Source: Cyprinodon diabolis
Lineage: Eukaryota; Chordata; Actinopteri; Cyprinodontiformes; Cyprinodontidae
Direction of reading: 5' to 3'
Assembly (NCBI GenBank): GCA_030533445.1
Contig: CM060068.1
Location: 31,481,510-31,545,509 of the forward strand
Length of the DNA stretch: 64,000 nt
Positions 12,301 to 27,300 of this stretch are shown here, piece by piece. The position numbers were made by a program, and so were the translations under genes. Every line of letters begins with the position of its first letter. Within the stretch, counting starts at the first letter, position 1. Below the pieces are notes generated by a model that was given only the letters and a program-made list of their open reading frames with translations, did no database searches and was not told the DNA's origin.

Positions 12301-15300
12301 ACGAAGACCCTTCCTTGTCCTTTGACAGATCTCGGATTTCTATGCGGCATCTTCATTGTCAGCTAACCCATATACTCTATCTGGTCCGCCAAGCTTGGAG
12401 CGGGGACATCAACTGAAATGTTGTCTTGTCAGAAGCAGATTAAATTGGGTTTCCCAGCTCGGTGAACAGTGGGTCTTGCCGTGAAAAAGGAGTCTCTCCC
12501 CGCACTTTCTCAAAGGAACTTAATTGGTTTCTCCAGGGTAGAGCGACGAAACTGGCGACAGAACACACATGCGTTGGGCTCCTCCAACGCTCTCCGAGCA
12601 GGAACAATCCCTAGACACAGCGGACAGGCTTAATGCTTGTTTTCGTTGTCAATTGAGATGCCGCAGCCTTGAGGACAGAGGCAATGGAAGAGTTCTGTTT
12701 TGTGTTTGTTCTCTTTGTGCTCTTCCTGAACCACAAACTGAGATGGGTATACTTGCCTTGTGGGCAAGCTTACGTACTGGCAGGCAGCAATGGCTAACTC
12801 CAACAAAAGCTGTTAAATTAAGTTTAAGTAGCCTCACAAAACAGAGCTAGTCAACAGCAGCTAGCTAGCCCGAATCCAACAGGTGTTCTTAGTGAGGTGA
12901 AGAGTGTAAGAACTGAGTAATGGTGCTAATGATGGACACATGTAGTCCAAGCAGTGCTCGTGTTGTCGTCATCACGTCATTTGCCTAGGAGGCATGATTA
13001 GAGGTTTCTTCAGCCAGAATACACAGGGATGGGTTGTCCTCATACTCATGTTGTTCTGAGTGACCGATCATCCGCAAAGCCTGATGTTGCCACCACCATT
13101 TATCACACAACAACATCATAGTGATGTGAATCATTACATATCTGACACTCACTGCGTTCTGCACTTAGGCCAACATGTACAATTCAGGTTCCACCTTTTT
13201 CAAGGCTCTATATTATCCTTTAGAATTGTTAGATGAATAATTTTGCAGTTAATTTTTAGGCTTCCCTCCAATGATGGCAACGCCTCTAAAGGAAAACAGC
13301 AGACCAGTGAACCAGTCCATATCCTCAAACGCTCATTTGCTCGTACGGTCTCCGTGGTGAGTGTTCCCCTTTGTCTTTGGGCTTTTTGGGGATGTTTTCA
13401 TGACTGTGTTTGACTGTAACTTTGCTTGTAGGAATGTTTTGAGTCTCTTTTGAGTGTTCTTCACTGGAGCTGGACCACATTGGTGTTGGGAGTTGAGGAG
13501 CTTCGTGGGCTGAAGGGTTTCCAATACACAGCCACACTTCTGGACCTAGAGAGGCTCCGCTTCGTTGGCACCTGCTGCCTCCGCCTGCTCAGGGTCTACA
13601 TCTGTGAGATATTCCCCATTGCAGGTAGGAATACCTCGGCAGAATATGAAAATTGATTCAAGTATTACACAGGTCTGGATGTAGACAATAAACTATAGAA
13701 ATATATTCATTTTATTATTCCTAATTTAAATGGATATTTCTATCTGTTTGTGTTTATCTATCTATATTTAAAAAAATTATCAGTACATCTTTCTTCTCTC
13801 AGGTTTTTCTAGATTCCATCTTCACTGTCTTGAAAAGTATGGATACGGCTTAAAAGATTTAGAGGTTGCAAAATAAAAAAAAGTAAAAATGAAACTGTTT
13901 TTACTAAGAGGTCTACAAGTTCATATGAAAGAAGTAACATGTTTGGAAAAATACTGAGTTTTAAGAATTTTTCAAAGGCTGATCTCTGAAGTTTCTTCAA
14001 CAAGTTCATTATTAACTTTTTAATTTATACTTTGAAAAAAAAATGGTTTAAAAGGATTAAGAATTAAGGGAATATTAAGCTGATTAAGTGTTGAATTCTT
14101 TCTGACATCAAAAACGCTTAAAACATCTAAACTGAAATACGAGTTGTAGATTTTCAGCATCAATAAGCGACAAAGACATCAAAAGTGTGATGTCACATGT
14201 AGTGTTTCTATATTCTGGTTTTGTTAAAGAAAAAAAAAAGATATAGGTATATAGAATGTTTATTACATGAATACTAAAGCTCTTTTCCTGTTTGATTTGC
14301 AGCCAGCACCAAAGCTGTGGTGGAGGAGTCAAGCAAGCTGGCCGAGTGTGTGGGAAAGACACGCAGCCTGCTGAAGAAGATCCTGTCAGAAGGCATGGAC
14401 AACTGCCTGACTAAGCTGGACAATGACCCTCAGGGCTACCTGTCTCAGCCTCTTACCTTGCTGGAAGCTGTGCTGCAGGAGTGCCACAACACATTCACTG
14501 CTTGCTTTCACTCATTCTATCCAACTCCAGCCCTGCAGTGGGCTTGTCTTTGTGATCTGCTCAACTGTTTAGACCAGGTAGGGGGAATGAATTCTACCTA
14601 GGTGCAGCTGAAATTTATGTCACCCTAAAATAAAGAAAATCATGTATTATTTTCTATTTGGTCATTCAGGACATCGCTGAGGCAAATTTTCGCACATCCA
14701 GCAGCCGTCTGCTAGCAGCCGTCATGTCGGCTCTTTGCAACACTTCAGTCAAGCTGACGTCCATCTTGCCTATCGCATACGATGGAGAAGTGCTGCTGCG
14801 TTCACTGGTGAAACAAGTCAGCACTGAGAATGACTCTGCCCTCGCTCATCGGTTCCCTCTGCTGGTGGCCCATATGGAGAAACTGAGTCATGTAGGTTTT
14901 CACCAGTCTGTTGCACCAACAATTATCACATTTTTCACTCCTGCTGACTCATTACATTTTTCAATGAGCTTAAAGCAGATTTTAATCTAAAATATCAGCG
15001 TTCCTACACGGTCTGCAAAAGGATGAAATCTGCGTTGATCACTTTTTTGGATCTTCGATGAATAAAAATTAGATAAGTAACTATAGAACACTGTTAAACT
15101 ATTTAAGCAGATCTTATTTTATTTTGTTGCCTTTACTGTGAATTTTTAGGGCTGAAAATACCTTTTATTTTGTTAATTTATTAATTCTTTTTCTATTTGA
15201 TGAATTCATTGATTTAATCTTAAAACAAAACTAGCATAATAGAACATCTTTAATTTACAGAATTTGATCTCCGTGAAGCAAAACTACGGCAGCTGAGTTC

Positions 15301-18300
15301 TGATTGAAGCATTTTTACTGACAATGAAGGGTCTTAATCTCAAATACAAAATATATTAGGTATATTGTGTGTTTATTTTTGCCTTAGGTATTGCTCTGAG
15401 TTGTTTTTTTTCTTTCAACAGATGGGATGTTTTAGTCTGTATATTTCAGTTAATAATTCTTCTATTACTAAATCACTAACAAATACAATCTATTGCTTCA
15501 ATCCTATATTGTACTTTATTCAAAGTCCAGATTTTCCATTTGATTAGAGAAATTGCAGCTTAAGGTTTATTTTTTTTCTACTTTTTTGTGTTTTAACTTA
15601 TTTATGGGTGGGACAAATATTTGCATGCTCAAATCAAAAATATATTTTGGCCTTTCTAAGCCTAAATATAATCTAGGATCAGGTGCTCAACTTGACCCAT
15701 AGGCTCTCTAACTTTTTTACTTAATTCATGTTCTTTTAAGATTTAAGTTATTGTCTGACCAAAGTCAGACTCGCTCAGGTTCTCTAATGGATGTAATTTG
15801 GGGATTCATGTTTTAGACGGAGGAGAACCTGATGGGTATGACCAGCTTCCGTGAAGTTCTGGAGAAGATGCTGGTGATCGTGGTGCTGCCGGTGAGGAAG
15901 ACTTTAAGGAAGGAAGTCGAGCTGTTCTCCCCTCACTTGGTCTCCAATACCTGCGGGCTGCTGGCCTCCATCGTGTCTGAACTCACTGCTTCAGCCATGG
16001 GCTCAGAGGTAGCTTCTCAGTCCCTTCATTTAGAGCTGCAAAACAACATGAACAACAGGATTGCAACATGATTTACTACTTCTTTACTCTTTAGGAGCAT
16101 AAAGACAAGAGCAGCTTTAAATGTCATTCCTTCTGCTTTAAGTGTTGTTTAATATGCTCTATTTACTTATTTAATTATCTAAATCTTCCATTGGAGGTGG
16201 ATTAAAATAATTTAAAATGAGACTCAGACTTTCATCCCTGAGTTTGTAACCCATCCTTTACTATTTTATTTAATTTAGCTGTCAGTAAAGTAGCTTTAGG
16301 AGAAGCTGGTGGGTCGTTTCTCCTTGTTTATGAAAAGAGCAACAAACTGTAGGGCAGTGGGGGGGCCCTCTGTTGTCCTTCATCGTATGCTGAGTCACTG
16401 GGTAGGAGATGCTAGACGTTTCCTCCCTATTATTATCATCAAAGGCTGCAGTTAGGACTCCTGTTGCCATGGCAATGTCCCTTGACAGCAGCCCCCCCAC
16501 ACAGCGCTGTTTTCCTCCTTAGTCTGTTGTCAGGGAAACAGCATTTTCCTCCCTGGTGTTCCTGATGAGGTCTCAGCAGTTGTGTCTGGCCCATCAGGAG
16601 GGGAAAAAATAGCAACTAATGTTTTTTTCATGAAAATTGTTGGGAGAGAAAAGTATGGCGAGTTTAGAGATTCTCAGGTTTCTTTAAATATGTCACAGGT
16701 CAGAGATTGGTTGTTTTTTTATGCTTGTTATTGTTTTGCTCTGACCTTCTTAAACTAGTTTAAGCCCAATCTGAAATTTATGTAAAAGGTGTAATTAAGA
16801 GCAATCAGATAATTCCTTCTTATCCTTTCTATCAGTAACTATAGTTCATTATTTATGTTACCTTCATGGCAGATTTCACTCCTGTGCTAGATTCTAAAAT
16901 GATTGAGTTGATATTTTAAACTCTTTTAGCACCTTTTATTAGCCACCTATCTCTTAATTCACTGGATTGCTGACTGGCCGTGCACGGTGCTTTGAAGTCT
17001 CCAGCCGCCATATTGGTACTCCCTGGTTAGACCGGTCGCAATGTAAACAAGGCCAATCATTGTCTATAGCATCGAACAATGATGATGTTTTCATTTTCAG
17101 GGGGGATTAATTCTTTTAAAACAAAGATGAAGTTATCATTTTGACAGAGACTTGCTGTTTTATAACATCTGTAGATTACTTTAGTTTATGGTAAAACTAG
17201 GCACATCACATTGCATATTCAGTATGAAGTCCATGAAGTCTATAAATCATGTAATATAGCATATACAAATCCGTCACAACAAAATCAGTGTGTTAGTGGA
17301 GCATAAAGTTACGTTAATCAGAAATCTAGAATATCACACATGCACACACACTATCTGATGTGCCAGAGGTGCTAAATTGATGATGTAAATGTAATATACA
17401 TGTATTGATGACATTGTTATGGTAATTACATTAGAGATTTTTGAGTGCCTTCATTTTTTTCGTTCTATCAGCAATCCAGTGAATAGAGATCGGTGGTGTT
17501 AGCCATTAGCACTGTTAGCATTAGTAGCTAACAAATGATAACCAAGTTAGAACAACACCAGCGGTTTTCTGATTTTTTTTTTTTTGCTGCTGCATTGCTC
17601 ATAAGCATCAAAATTACACAACTCAAGGGTACAATTCATAAATATTCAGAACAATAAAGATGAAAGATTGTTGGAGATTTTTTGTAAAAAAATTTGTTTT
17701 TAATGTACATTTATTATATTTATTGCATATTTAATAACCAGTCATTGAAGACAAATGAAGCAAAATAGAGAAATATATGTCATATAATCTAAATAAAATA
17801 CTAGGTAAAAAGACCTTAACAATATCAGATATCGAACCTTTTTTTATTTTTTTTTTATGCTGATATATTTGGATTGCTGTCTCACTCTATGCTTGCTTTG
17901 TTAGGTCGATGGGCTAAACTCGCTGCACTCAGTGAAAGCCTCTCCAAACCGCTTCACCAAAACCAGCCAAGGGCGGAGCTGGAACACGGGCAACGGCTCC
18001 CCAGACGCCATCTGTCTGACAGTGGACAAGCCAGGTGTTGTGCTGGTAGGGGTCTGCGTCTACGGCGGAGGGGGCATCCATGAGTATGAGCTGGAGGTGC
18101 TGGCTGATGATGTAAGAGTTCATAAATCTTCTCTGCTTAGATTAGTTTTTCATTACTCACTTTTGTGTTGTTGCTTGGCTAGTTCTCAAAAAGATTTTTT
18201 TAGCTTTGGTTGACGTGTCCTTCAGGCTCAGACGGAACATCCAGGCGACTCAGCACATTCTCACAGGTGGACATCTTTAGAGCTGGTGAAGGGCACCTAC

Positions 18301-21300
18301 AGCACTGACGACTCTCCTAGTGATATTGCAGAGATTCGTCTGGACAAGGCGGTGCCACTAAAGGTATTTGATCTTTCTAAAATCAAAATTTAGGGTTTTT
18401 TGTCAATAGGCAAATATTTTGCAGCAGTTGATTTCTAATGATATATATTTTTTTCTGTTGCAGGAAGGTGTGAAATATGCTGTTCGGTTACGAAACTACG
18501 GCAGCAGGACAGCCAATGGGGACGGAGGTATGACAACAGTGCAGTGCTCAGACGGCGTTTCCTTCACCTTCAGCACTTGCAGCTTGAGCAGCAATGGAAC
18601 CAATCAGACCAGGGGTCAAATCCCACAGATTCTCTACTACAGGTAAACACAGATCTGTTTGATGTCATTTATAGCCCCTCTGAAAAGATTTAACCCCTAG
18701 TTTTCTCTTACTTTAGGAGTGAGTACGATGGGGACCTCCAGTCTCAGCTGCTTAGCAAAGCCAATGAGGAGGACAAGAACTGCAGCAGAGCTCTGTCTGT
18801 GGTTAGTGCTGTAGTCAGAGCTGCAAAGGACCTCCTGCACAGGGCATTTGCAGTTGATGGTAAATAAAGCAATAGTCTAAACAAAACTAATTTTAGGAGA
18901 AACTATTGTACTGAAGGTTTGTACTTAGTTGTTTGATCTTTCTGCTCGCAGCTGATGACATTCCAGAGCTGTTAAGCTCCTCCAGCCTCTTCTCTATGCT
19001 GCTGCCACTGATTCTGGCCTACATTGGACCTGTTGCTGCATCTGTGCCAAAGGTAGAACCTCCAGCTTCCTTTTTACTGTGCAGTGCTGACGCTTTTTTA
19101 TCGTGAGGTTTAATGACTTATGTTCTCCTTGCAGGCTGCTGTTGAGGTCTTTGGATTAGTTCAAGAACTGCTGCCTGCTGTTTCTGCCCTCAACCAAAAA
19201 TACGCGCCACCCTCCTTTAACCCCAACCAGTCTACTGACAGCACCACTGGCAACCAGCCTGACCTAGGCCTGTCAGCTTGCACCACTTCCAACCACTACT
19301 CTGTAATTGAGAGTGATCACCCTTATAAACAAGCTGGGGTCACACGATACAGGGTACTGCGCTTGTAGCTATGACACATATAATCATCTCAACAAGGGAG
19401 CGACGTTTAAATGGTTTTTCTCTGTACCATCTGCTGTCAGGTATCCTTTCCGGACTGCGTTCGGTGGACCACCATCGAGTTCGATCCTCAGTGTGGGACA
19501 GCCCAGCCAGAGGACGTCCTTCGGCTGCTCATCCCCAGCCGCACGCTCCATTTATCTAACCTGGGTGGAAAACCTTTGATCCACGACACCATCAACACCT
19601 GGACCGAACTCAGGAAGTTCTCAGGCTCCACTGGCTGGCCCACCACAGTGCTGGTTCTTCCAGGTGAGACATTAACGCTTGAGAAAACCGATCCTTTTAT
19701 TCCTGGTTGATTATCAATACATTTCCTACAGTCAGGAAAAGTTTGGAATTTGACCAATATTTTTTAGGTGTGGATAAAGAAAAGAACGGCGTGTTTCCAG
19801 ACCTTATTTAGATGCTTTGTTGCCTAAATATTCTCTTTCCCATCCCTGTTGACCCTTTATTGCTCTTTCTTCCTCATCTTTAGTTTATTGTATAATTTCT
19901 TTCCTTCTTTCTTCTGTTCTTGTCATTCCTCCCATTTACGCTCTCAATTACATCCTTTCCTTTCTCTCTTCAGTGTGGCCTTTAACCTATCATTCTTTAG
20001 GTTGTTCTTGACTTCATGTGAACATTCCTTCCTTTTCTCCTCAATTTTTATTTTTTCTTTCCTTAAATTCTCTCTCTCATGCAGATCACTCCTCCTAGTT
20101 GTCATTTTTTGAATCAGTTCATCTCCTCTTCTTTCAGGGAATGAAGTCCTGTTTTCCCTGGAAACAGCCTCAGATTATGTGAAAGATGAGAAGGCTTGTT
20201 TCTATGGCTTTAAGTGTGTGGCTATTGGATATGAATTCAATCCTGGTCCTGACGAGGTAAGTTTCCAATGTTTCACTGATGAAGTTTGAAGGAACAGTTT
20301 CATTTGATGTTACATCAGAATGCCCCATAGCTGAACAGAGAGGTTAAAGCTACAGTAGCAGAAAATAAATTGAACATAGCAGCATTTGAGGTTTTTTCAT
20401 GCGTCACCTAAATTTTTACAAAACGAAATTCAAAAACTGCCCTGTTGACAATCCTATCTGTAAAACCCTTTGATCTGCACTTGATTTCATTTATTTTTTA
20501 GATAAATGTTCTCCCATGCGGCTGGTCTTTAACATGATCAACCAGAATATGTCATTTTTTTATAAACTGCTGGTTTCCTTTTTGCGCTACAGACTGGTCC
20601 TCTCCATGTCTGGATGCTGGTTTGCTGTTTTGTATTTTTGCTGTGATACCTCCTTCTGAAAGTGAAGCTTCGATTAATAAGTTGTTTTCTGGACTTTCAG
20701 GGTATAATCCAGTTAGAGAAAGAGTTGGCGTTCCTGGGGAGCGTGTGTGCTGCAGCTTTAATGAAGAAAGATTTGGCTCTTCCTATTGGTATGCAAAACG
20801 GAGCACAGGGGAGTTTTTTTCCCCCTGTACTGAGAAATCTTCAGGTTTTTTTTTAAAATAATTTATCAATTCATGTTTGACATATTTAAGGTAATGAGTT
20901 GGAGGAAGATCTTGAGATTCTTGAAGAAGCCTCTCTTCAGGTATGTTCCCTGGAAACTAAACCTGAGCTATATACACTTGTTAAATTAAGTAAAAATTCC
21001 TTCACCACTCATATTTTTGTACCTGCCATTCCTAGGTGTGTAAAGCCCACTCAGGGATTCTGGGGAAAGGTCTGGCCCTCTCTCACTCTCCCACAATACT
21101 GGAAGCCCTTGAGGGAAACCTGCCCCTCCACATCCAAACAAACGAGCACTCGTTTCTAGAGGACTTTATCACATGTGTGCCAACCTCAAGTGGAGGCCGA
21201 CTTGCCAGGTGTGTTGTGCCACTTTGATGTTGACAACTCAAACCCAAGTTGATTTCTCTTAAATTGCTATTCAACAAAACTAGATGATGTTTCTCTGAGA

Positions 21301-24300
21301 TTAAAAGAAGTACCGTATTTTCACGACCATAAGGCGCACCGTACTAAAAGGCGCAGTCTCAGTTATGTGTGCCATTTCTGTATTTAACACACACATAAGG
21401 CGCACCGGACTATAGGGCGCGTTTTTTATATACAGGTACATGTCCTCTACTACGTTTAAATACCTCTACTGCGTATTTAAAAATACAGCGGGAGCAAAAC
21501 TGAGTATGATTGTGCTTTATTCATGTATTTATTACAAAGTATTAATCAAACCTGGGAGCTGGCCCTGAGACAGAAACATTGCTGATGACAGAGCGCTGGG
21601 ATCACTTCTAAATTAACTTAAAATCCTGAAACCTGCCGACGGAATATATTCGCATTTATTACCGGTATCCTGGTGCCTGCAGTTTAGATTATTTAGATGA
21701 AAAACACCTGCCAGGGCCAGAGGCTGCTGTTGAAGGGATTCCTACTGTCGGCGCACCGCTGGTATGTCGAGGTCTGAGCGCCTCCGACGGAAATAGTATA
21801 GGCAGGATTGTAATCTGGATGAACCGACTGCAATGATTAAGTTTTCAGGTGGACTTTCTCACTTAAAAACATATTAAAACTACTTTATTCCCACTGATCA
21901 CAGCAAATATAGCTGCCAGATTTATATAATTTAGATGAAAAACACCTGCCAGCCGCCGCGGTGAACCCGGAGGAGACTAAGGGTGTGCAAAATAATCGTC
22001 ATATCGATGCATCGCGATTCTAATTTTTGTGATCTACTGCATCGATTCTTGAAGGCAAGAATCGATTATAAAAAAAAAATTAACGAATAAAATACATTAA
22101 TGGTTGGCGCACATCAGCCATTTGCAAAAGGGCAAATATACATTTGAATGTTTTTGTTTTATTGGTTTAAAGGACCACTGAGGCCATGTAAACGGCACTG
22201 ATTATTCTTATTTTGTTATTTTAAGTTTGATGAATCCTAAGATCTTTTTGCCAGTGTGTCCACGCCAGTAATAGCAACACCTCCAAAAGTCATTTCAATA
22301 AATACAGCTATGTATGAATTCACTTGCTTTCAGTTATGTATCAAATGAAGACACTATCCAGATCATATCCAGCCGGTCAGTCAATGGTAAGGGCTGTATC
22401 TTTTTCTTACAGTGTTCAGTGAAAAGCAATGCATCGCAATATTTCAAGTATCATGATTCATCGTGATAGAATCGCATCGTGGCATGTGAATCGTGACTCG
22501 AATCGAATCGTGACTTCTTTGCCAATACCCACCCCTAGAGGAGACCCGGCCCAGAGGCTGCTGTTGAATTAAGTTTTCAGGTAGAAAAATAGAGCGGGAG
22601 CAAAACTGCTTCTTCTGCGTCCGGTTCACACCGATGTCGAGTGGTTGAATAACAGCGAGCACAGCATTCATTTGTTTCACCATGTTTTTCGCATCAGCTG
22701 TGAGATGGGCACGCATGGAGTCACAGATTAACAGCAATGGTGATGAGTGGAAAAAAACCCACCTGGTCTCCTTACATTCACCTCCCTCAGCCACTCTTTC
22801 ATCATCTCCTCAATGAGGTGGTCTCAAAAGTCCGCAGTAACAACACACATAGGGCGCACCGCACCAAAGGGCGCGCCGCACATTTTGAGGAGAAAAAAAG
22901 ACGTTTATATGCGCCTTATAGTCGTGAAAATACAGTACTAGATTGAGATTAGATAGGTCATAGAACACGCGTCAAATATATCCGTTTTATGCAGCAGCTG
23001 TGACATACATACAGAGAAAAAGAAAAACTGACCTTTTTATTATCTCTCATCAACTGAATCAAAATGATTTTGTTTGAAATTTGAAATTATTTGTATGGGA
23101 TGACTAATAAGTTAACAATCTGTGCAGGTGGCTGCAGCCTGACTCTTATGCGGATCCTCAGAAAACTTCTCTGATCCTGAACAAAGATGATATCCGGTGT
23201 GGTTGGCCAGCTACTGTGGTGGTGCAGACTAAAGACCAGTATGGGGATGTGGTGCATGTTCCCAACATGAAGGTTCCTCCTTTATACTTGTTATTATTTT
23301 AGTGTCTTGTTAACTTGGAAAGTTGTTTTCATTTGTACAGCTGTACTCACCGTCAGAGCCATCTGCTCCTTCTGTAGGTGGAGGTAAAGGCTGTTCCAGT
23401 TTCCCAGAAGAAGTCAGTTCAGACGGATAATATGAAAAAACTGCAGAGGCTTCCTGGAAGCTCGTCGCCTTCGTCTTCTGGCCCTGACCTCACGTTTGGA
23501 GGCCTGCAGATGCCTAAACTGGAAGCCACCTACGAGCCTGTGATAGTGAAAGAAGCTCGATACATTGCCATCACCATGATGAAGGTCTGCATGACTAATC
23601 CAATACATTTGAGATATATATATATATATGTTATCTAGTTCAGCTGTTATACATTAGTTTCAGAATGTAATTCCCAAAGTGAGACAATGTCGCTTAGATG
23701 TACAAAGCCTCATAGGGCTGGGCGTTTATTGTATCCCTCTATTGTTATTGTGATCATTTTGTAGTCATTATAATAATTTGGATTTATAGTCTAAATAATA
23801 AATTAGAATTTGTGATGATTTAAACTAAAATAATGTTGAATGGTGCATTTTGTTTTTAATATTTTCAGTTTTCATTGTTTTTCTCCATTGCTGCATTGGC
23901 AAGTTCAAATGCGATGATTAAATGTTAAATGTTGTATTTTTCAACTAGATCTATTTAAAATTTATATTTTGCTTAATCCTTTGAGGGAAGAAAATATGAT
24001 GAGAGACTCATACACGTTTTCTCAGTCCACTTCAGATGCTGATTGTGTCCTCGCTGATATGCCATTGATTTTTTGGGGGGGCAGATACTTGGCTTTACTT
24101 TGTCTTCTTTAAGGGTACCATCATTTTGTTTAGGTGTGTTTTATGACTATTTATTTATTTAAATCATTCTGTTGAAGCATGTTTGAGAATCAAAGTCTGA
24201 CTTTCCTTTGTTCATGTTCATAGAATTTAATTTATTACTTTTGATTATTTTGGGTTTTTCTCTTTTACCAACAATTTTGTCCGCATGTGTTTCCTTTAGA

Positions 24301-27300
24301 GACTACTGACTAGTATTTATACGCATTGTTGCAACCTTTAAACTTACATTCTACATTCCTTTTAGGCTTATGAAAACTACTCCTTTGAAGAGTTGCGCTT
24401 TGCTTCCCCCACCCCAAAGAGGTAAGCGGAAGCCTGCAGCTCTCTGAACACATTTTCCACTGAGATGGTCCTCTAACAGACTCCTCTCATAACAGGCCCA
24501 GTGAAAATATGCTCATCCGTGCTAACACCGATGGGACCTACAGCGCTAACTGGACTCCTGGAGCAGTCGGCCTCTATACGATCCACGTCACCATCGATGG
24601 CATTGAAATAGGTATTCCCCCATCCCTACCACCACGTGGTGTAACTCTCTGATAACACTGTGCCTGACTTCTAAACTTTCTCTCTTGAAGATGCTGGGTT
24701 GGAGGTGGAAGTCAAAGACCCTCCAAAGGGAATGATACCACCTGGCACCCAGATGGTGAAACAGAAGGCTGAACCTCAACCAAGCAAGGTGCATTTTATT
24801 TTCTCCACATCTTAAATAAACACTAGTGGTTGGATGCGATAAAATTTTTTTATTACAGAGTCTTTTTATTACTAGAGTTTTAATCAAAAACCATATATCG
24901 ACAAAATTAACCACCTTTTCCAATTCAAAAACTCTTTTCTCCCCAATTAATTGATAAATAATTATATGAGCACAACAACAGATATATTTATTGTTTTTAA
25001 TCCAACTATTTAGGTTATCGAACCATCAGAGTGGTTCCAAAGTTATAATATTTTAGTTTTACTTTAGAAATCACTGATATTATATGCAATTTCTTAGAAA
25101 AGCTACTTAATTATGGCACATTCTCATTCACTAAATGTGATACATAAAAAAAAAAATCTGTGTGTGTGTGTGTGTAAATGTATAGCAACAAGGCATACCA
25201 TAGTGCCTGTAAGCAGAAGGTAGTTTCATTTCTAACACTAAATTATGACAGTCAGCTCTGCATAAAGCATTGACTTCAGGAGCTTAACAATACTGAGCAT
25301 TTAGTGCAATTAACCCACTTGCAACTAAGGCTACTTTTTCTGGTTAAGCAATATTTTTGCTCCTCCCTAACTGCCAGCACTGTTCGGATATATAACTCTT
25401 TATGGTTTGCACGGACGCGCTTCTAGCTCAGATCTCCATACAGAGGTTTTTGGGTTGAGCTGTGGTTTTTCAGCTTGAATATCTGCACTGGACTATTGGG
25501 TTTGTTCAATTTTAAAGGCTGCATCCTCCAAGGATCTGGTCTATCTGGACTGGATCCTTCTAGGTCCGTGAAAATAAGGAGACCAGAAGAGTTTTGACTG
25601 TGAATTCAAACAGGTCCATCCTGCCGTGGCTCTGTTGCCTATCAACCATGACAGTTGACACACAAAGCAAGAAGAGAATCAAAAACAAAGTTCTCACTGC
25701 CATTCTGGGTGTTATTAACATTTTCAAGAAGGTTCAACAGTTGCATTGTATCAGATTTATAGTCCCCACACTGCAGATATATTAGAATTTTCCTAAATAT
25801 CAGCCAAACACATTTACACAGGAACAGATAAAACAATTTCAATAAACCAAACATTACCTGCTATGTATTTGACTCAATAAACATTCAAAACAACTATTCA
25901 CATACTTGTATTATATAAAGCTGAACTTCCAATATTCACTACTGTTAGCGCCACATACCTTTTTTCCTCTGAGCACAGAGCAGCTATCTTATTTGTCCTC
26001 ACAATGAATCACTGGATATCCAAGGCTATATAGAATACACCGGACCTGTCCTTCAAAATGGGCAAAAACAAGGATGCATTTGTCGGCCACAGAGATTCGA
26101 ACAGATCTCGGCCCTGTGCTATGACGTAATCGGCCTACAAATCTGGCCTTCGGAAGACGCAGCCAATGTATTCAAATTCAGCCAAAGCCTGTGATGCTGC
26201 TTGTGCGTCATATTTATGGGTGCTAAAGAAACAGAGTACAAAGGCTCCCAATTGGGACTAAAATGCATTTAATTGCGTAATTTTTTAAATTTCTTAAAAT
26301 GTTTTAAAATAAATAATCCAAATTAACATTAAAGTCCTGACCATAAAATAAACACAAAATAATCCAAACGCAATGTGAGCATCCGCTGATTTAACATTTG
26401 CCCATTTGATAGAATTTGAAATTTTTTGTTCTCCTTATATACAGAAATGTTTGCTCTAAGGGAAAACATATTGTATAGCAATACTATGAGGTAAATACTG
26501 CCTATGCATACACACAACATGCATAGAGAGACATCCAACTCTGTGCAGAAACCCGATAACTCCTTGGTGCAACTTTTAGCTATTGACATATTTAAGATTT
26601 CAATAATGAGTTAAAATGTCTAAAGGAACTATAGATAAAACATGTGCATGTGTGACGAACAGCAAAATATACGATGTTCCTCATAAACAAATTCATAATT
26701 TCTCTGCCTCAGAAGACCTTTAAGATAATTATATTTCAGGATCAAATGTAGGCCACCATGAGTTCAAAAGTATAAAATCCCCATTTATGTCCCTCAGGTT
26801 AAAGAAGAACCCACTATCACCATTTTTTGTTTTAAAACTTTGAAACTGACGTAATGTTTTCTAGTTTTTTTATAGAGTAGTGATCAGTTATACAGTCACG
26901 GTTGAATATGATCCTTTTAATTAATTATAAATAGCTAAAGAAATAATTGATAATCTGCTATTTTTGCAGTTTGATTTCATCATCATTTTGTGAAACATAT
27001 TCAACTTTTTTAAAATACATAATGGGGAAACAAGCAACAATTTGTGCTGTTTGGTTTTGTTACACTATAAAAAAAGGACAAGCCTAAAAGAAGCACAAAC
27101 TTGTCCTTCTGAAATCAACTTTCTACTATTCTATAATTTTCTGCTGCGATGATTCATAGAAGGTGGCTCAGGCTCTGTATGGGGAATCGTCTTGTTGGCT
27201 CCCACCATCAGCGCCTCCCCTGTCATTTCTGTCCTTCTGATGCACCTCTTGTTGTTAATTTCTTTCTGTTCTTTGCTTCCGCTGATCACGATCTCCATCT

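Larger units (their letters stand above)
21209..23127 (+). other. intron 35 (1.9 kb), mostly transposon
   Basis: About 85% of this intron is the pogo-like element at 21313-22935. The short flanks hold only normal splice signals. Confidence 0.85.

Noticed and set aside
22444..22794. 116-codon minus-strand frame as an intact gene
   Set aside because: It is a chance fusion of a pogo-type transposase remnant with the end of the nested hAT-type element.
26060..26160. tRNA-like B-box word (gttcgaatct on the minus strand)
   Set aside because: No A box at proper spacing and no cloverleaf could be drawn; likely chance or a decayed SINE.
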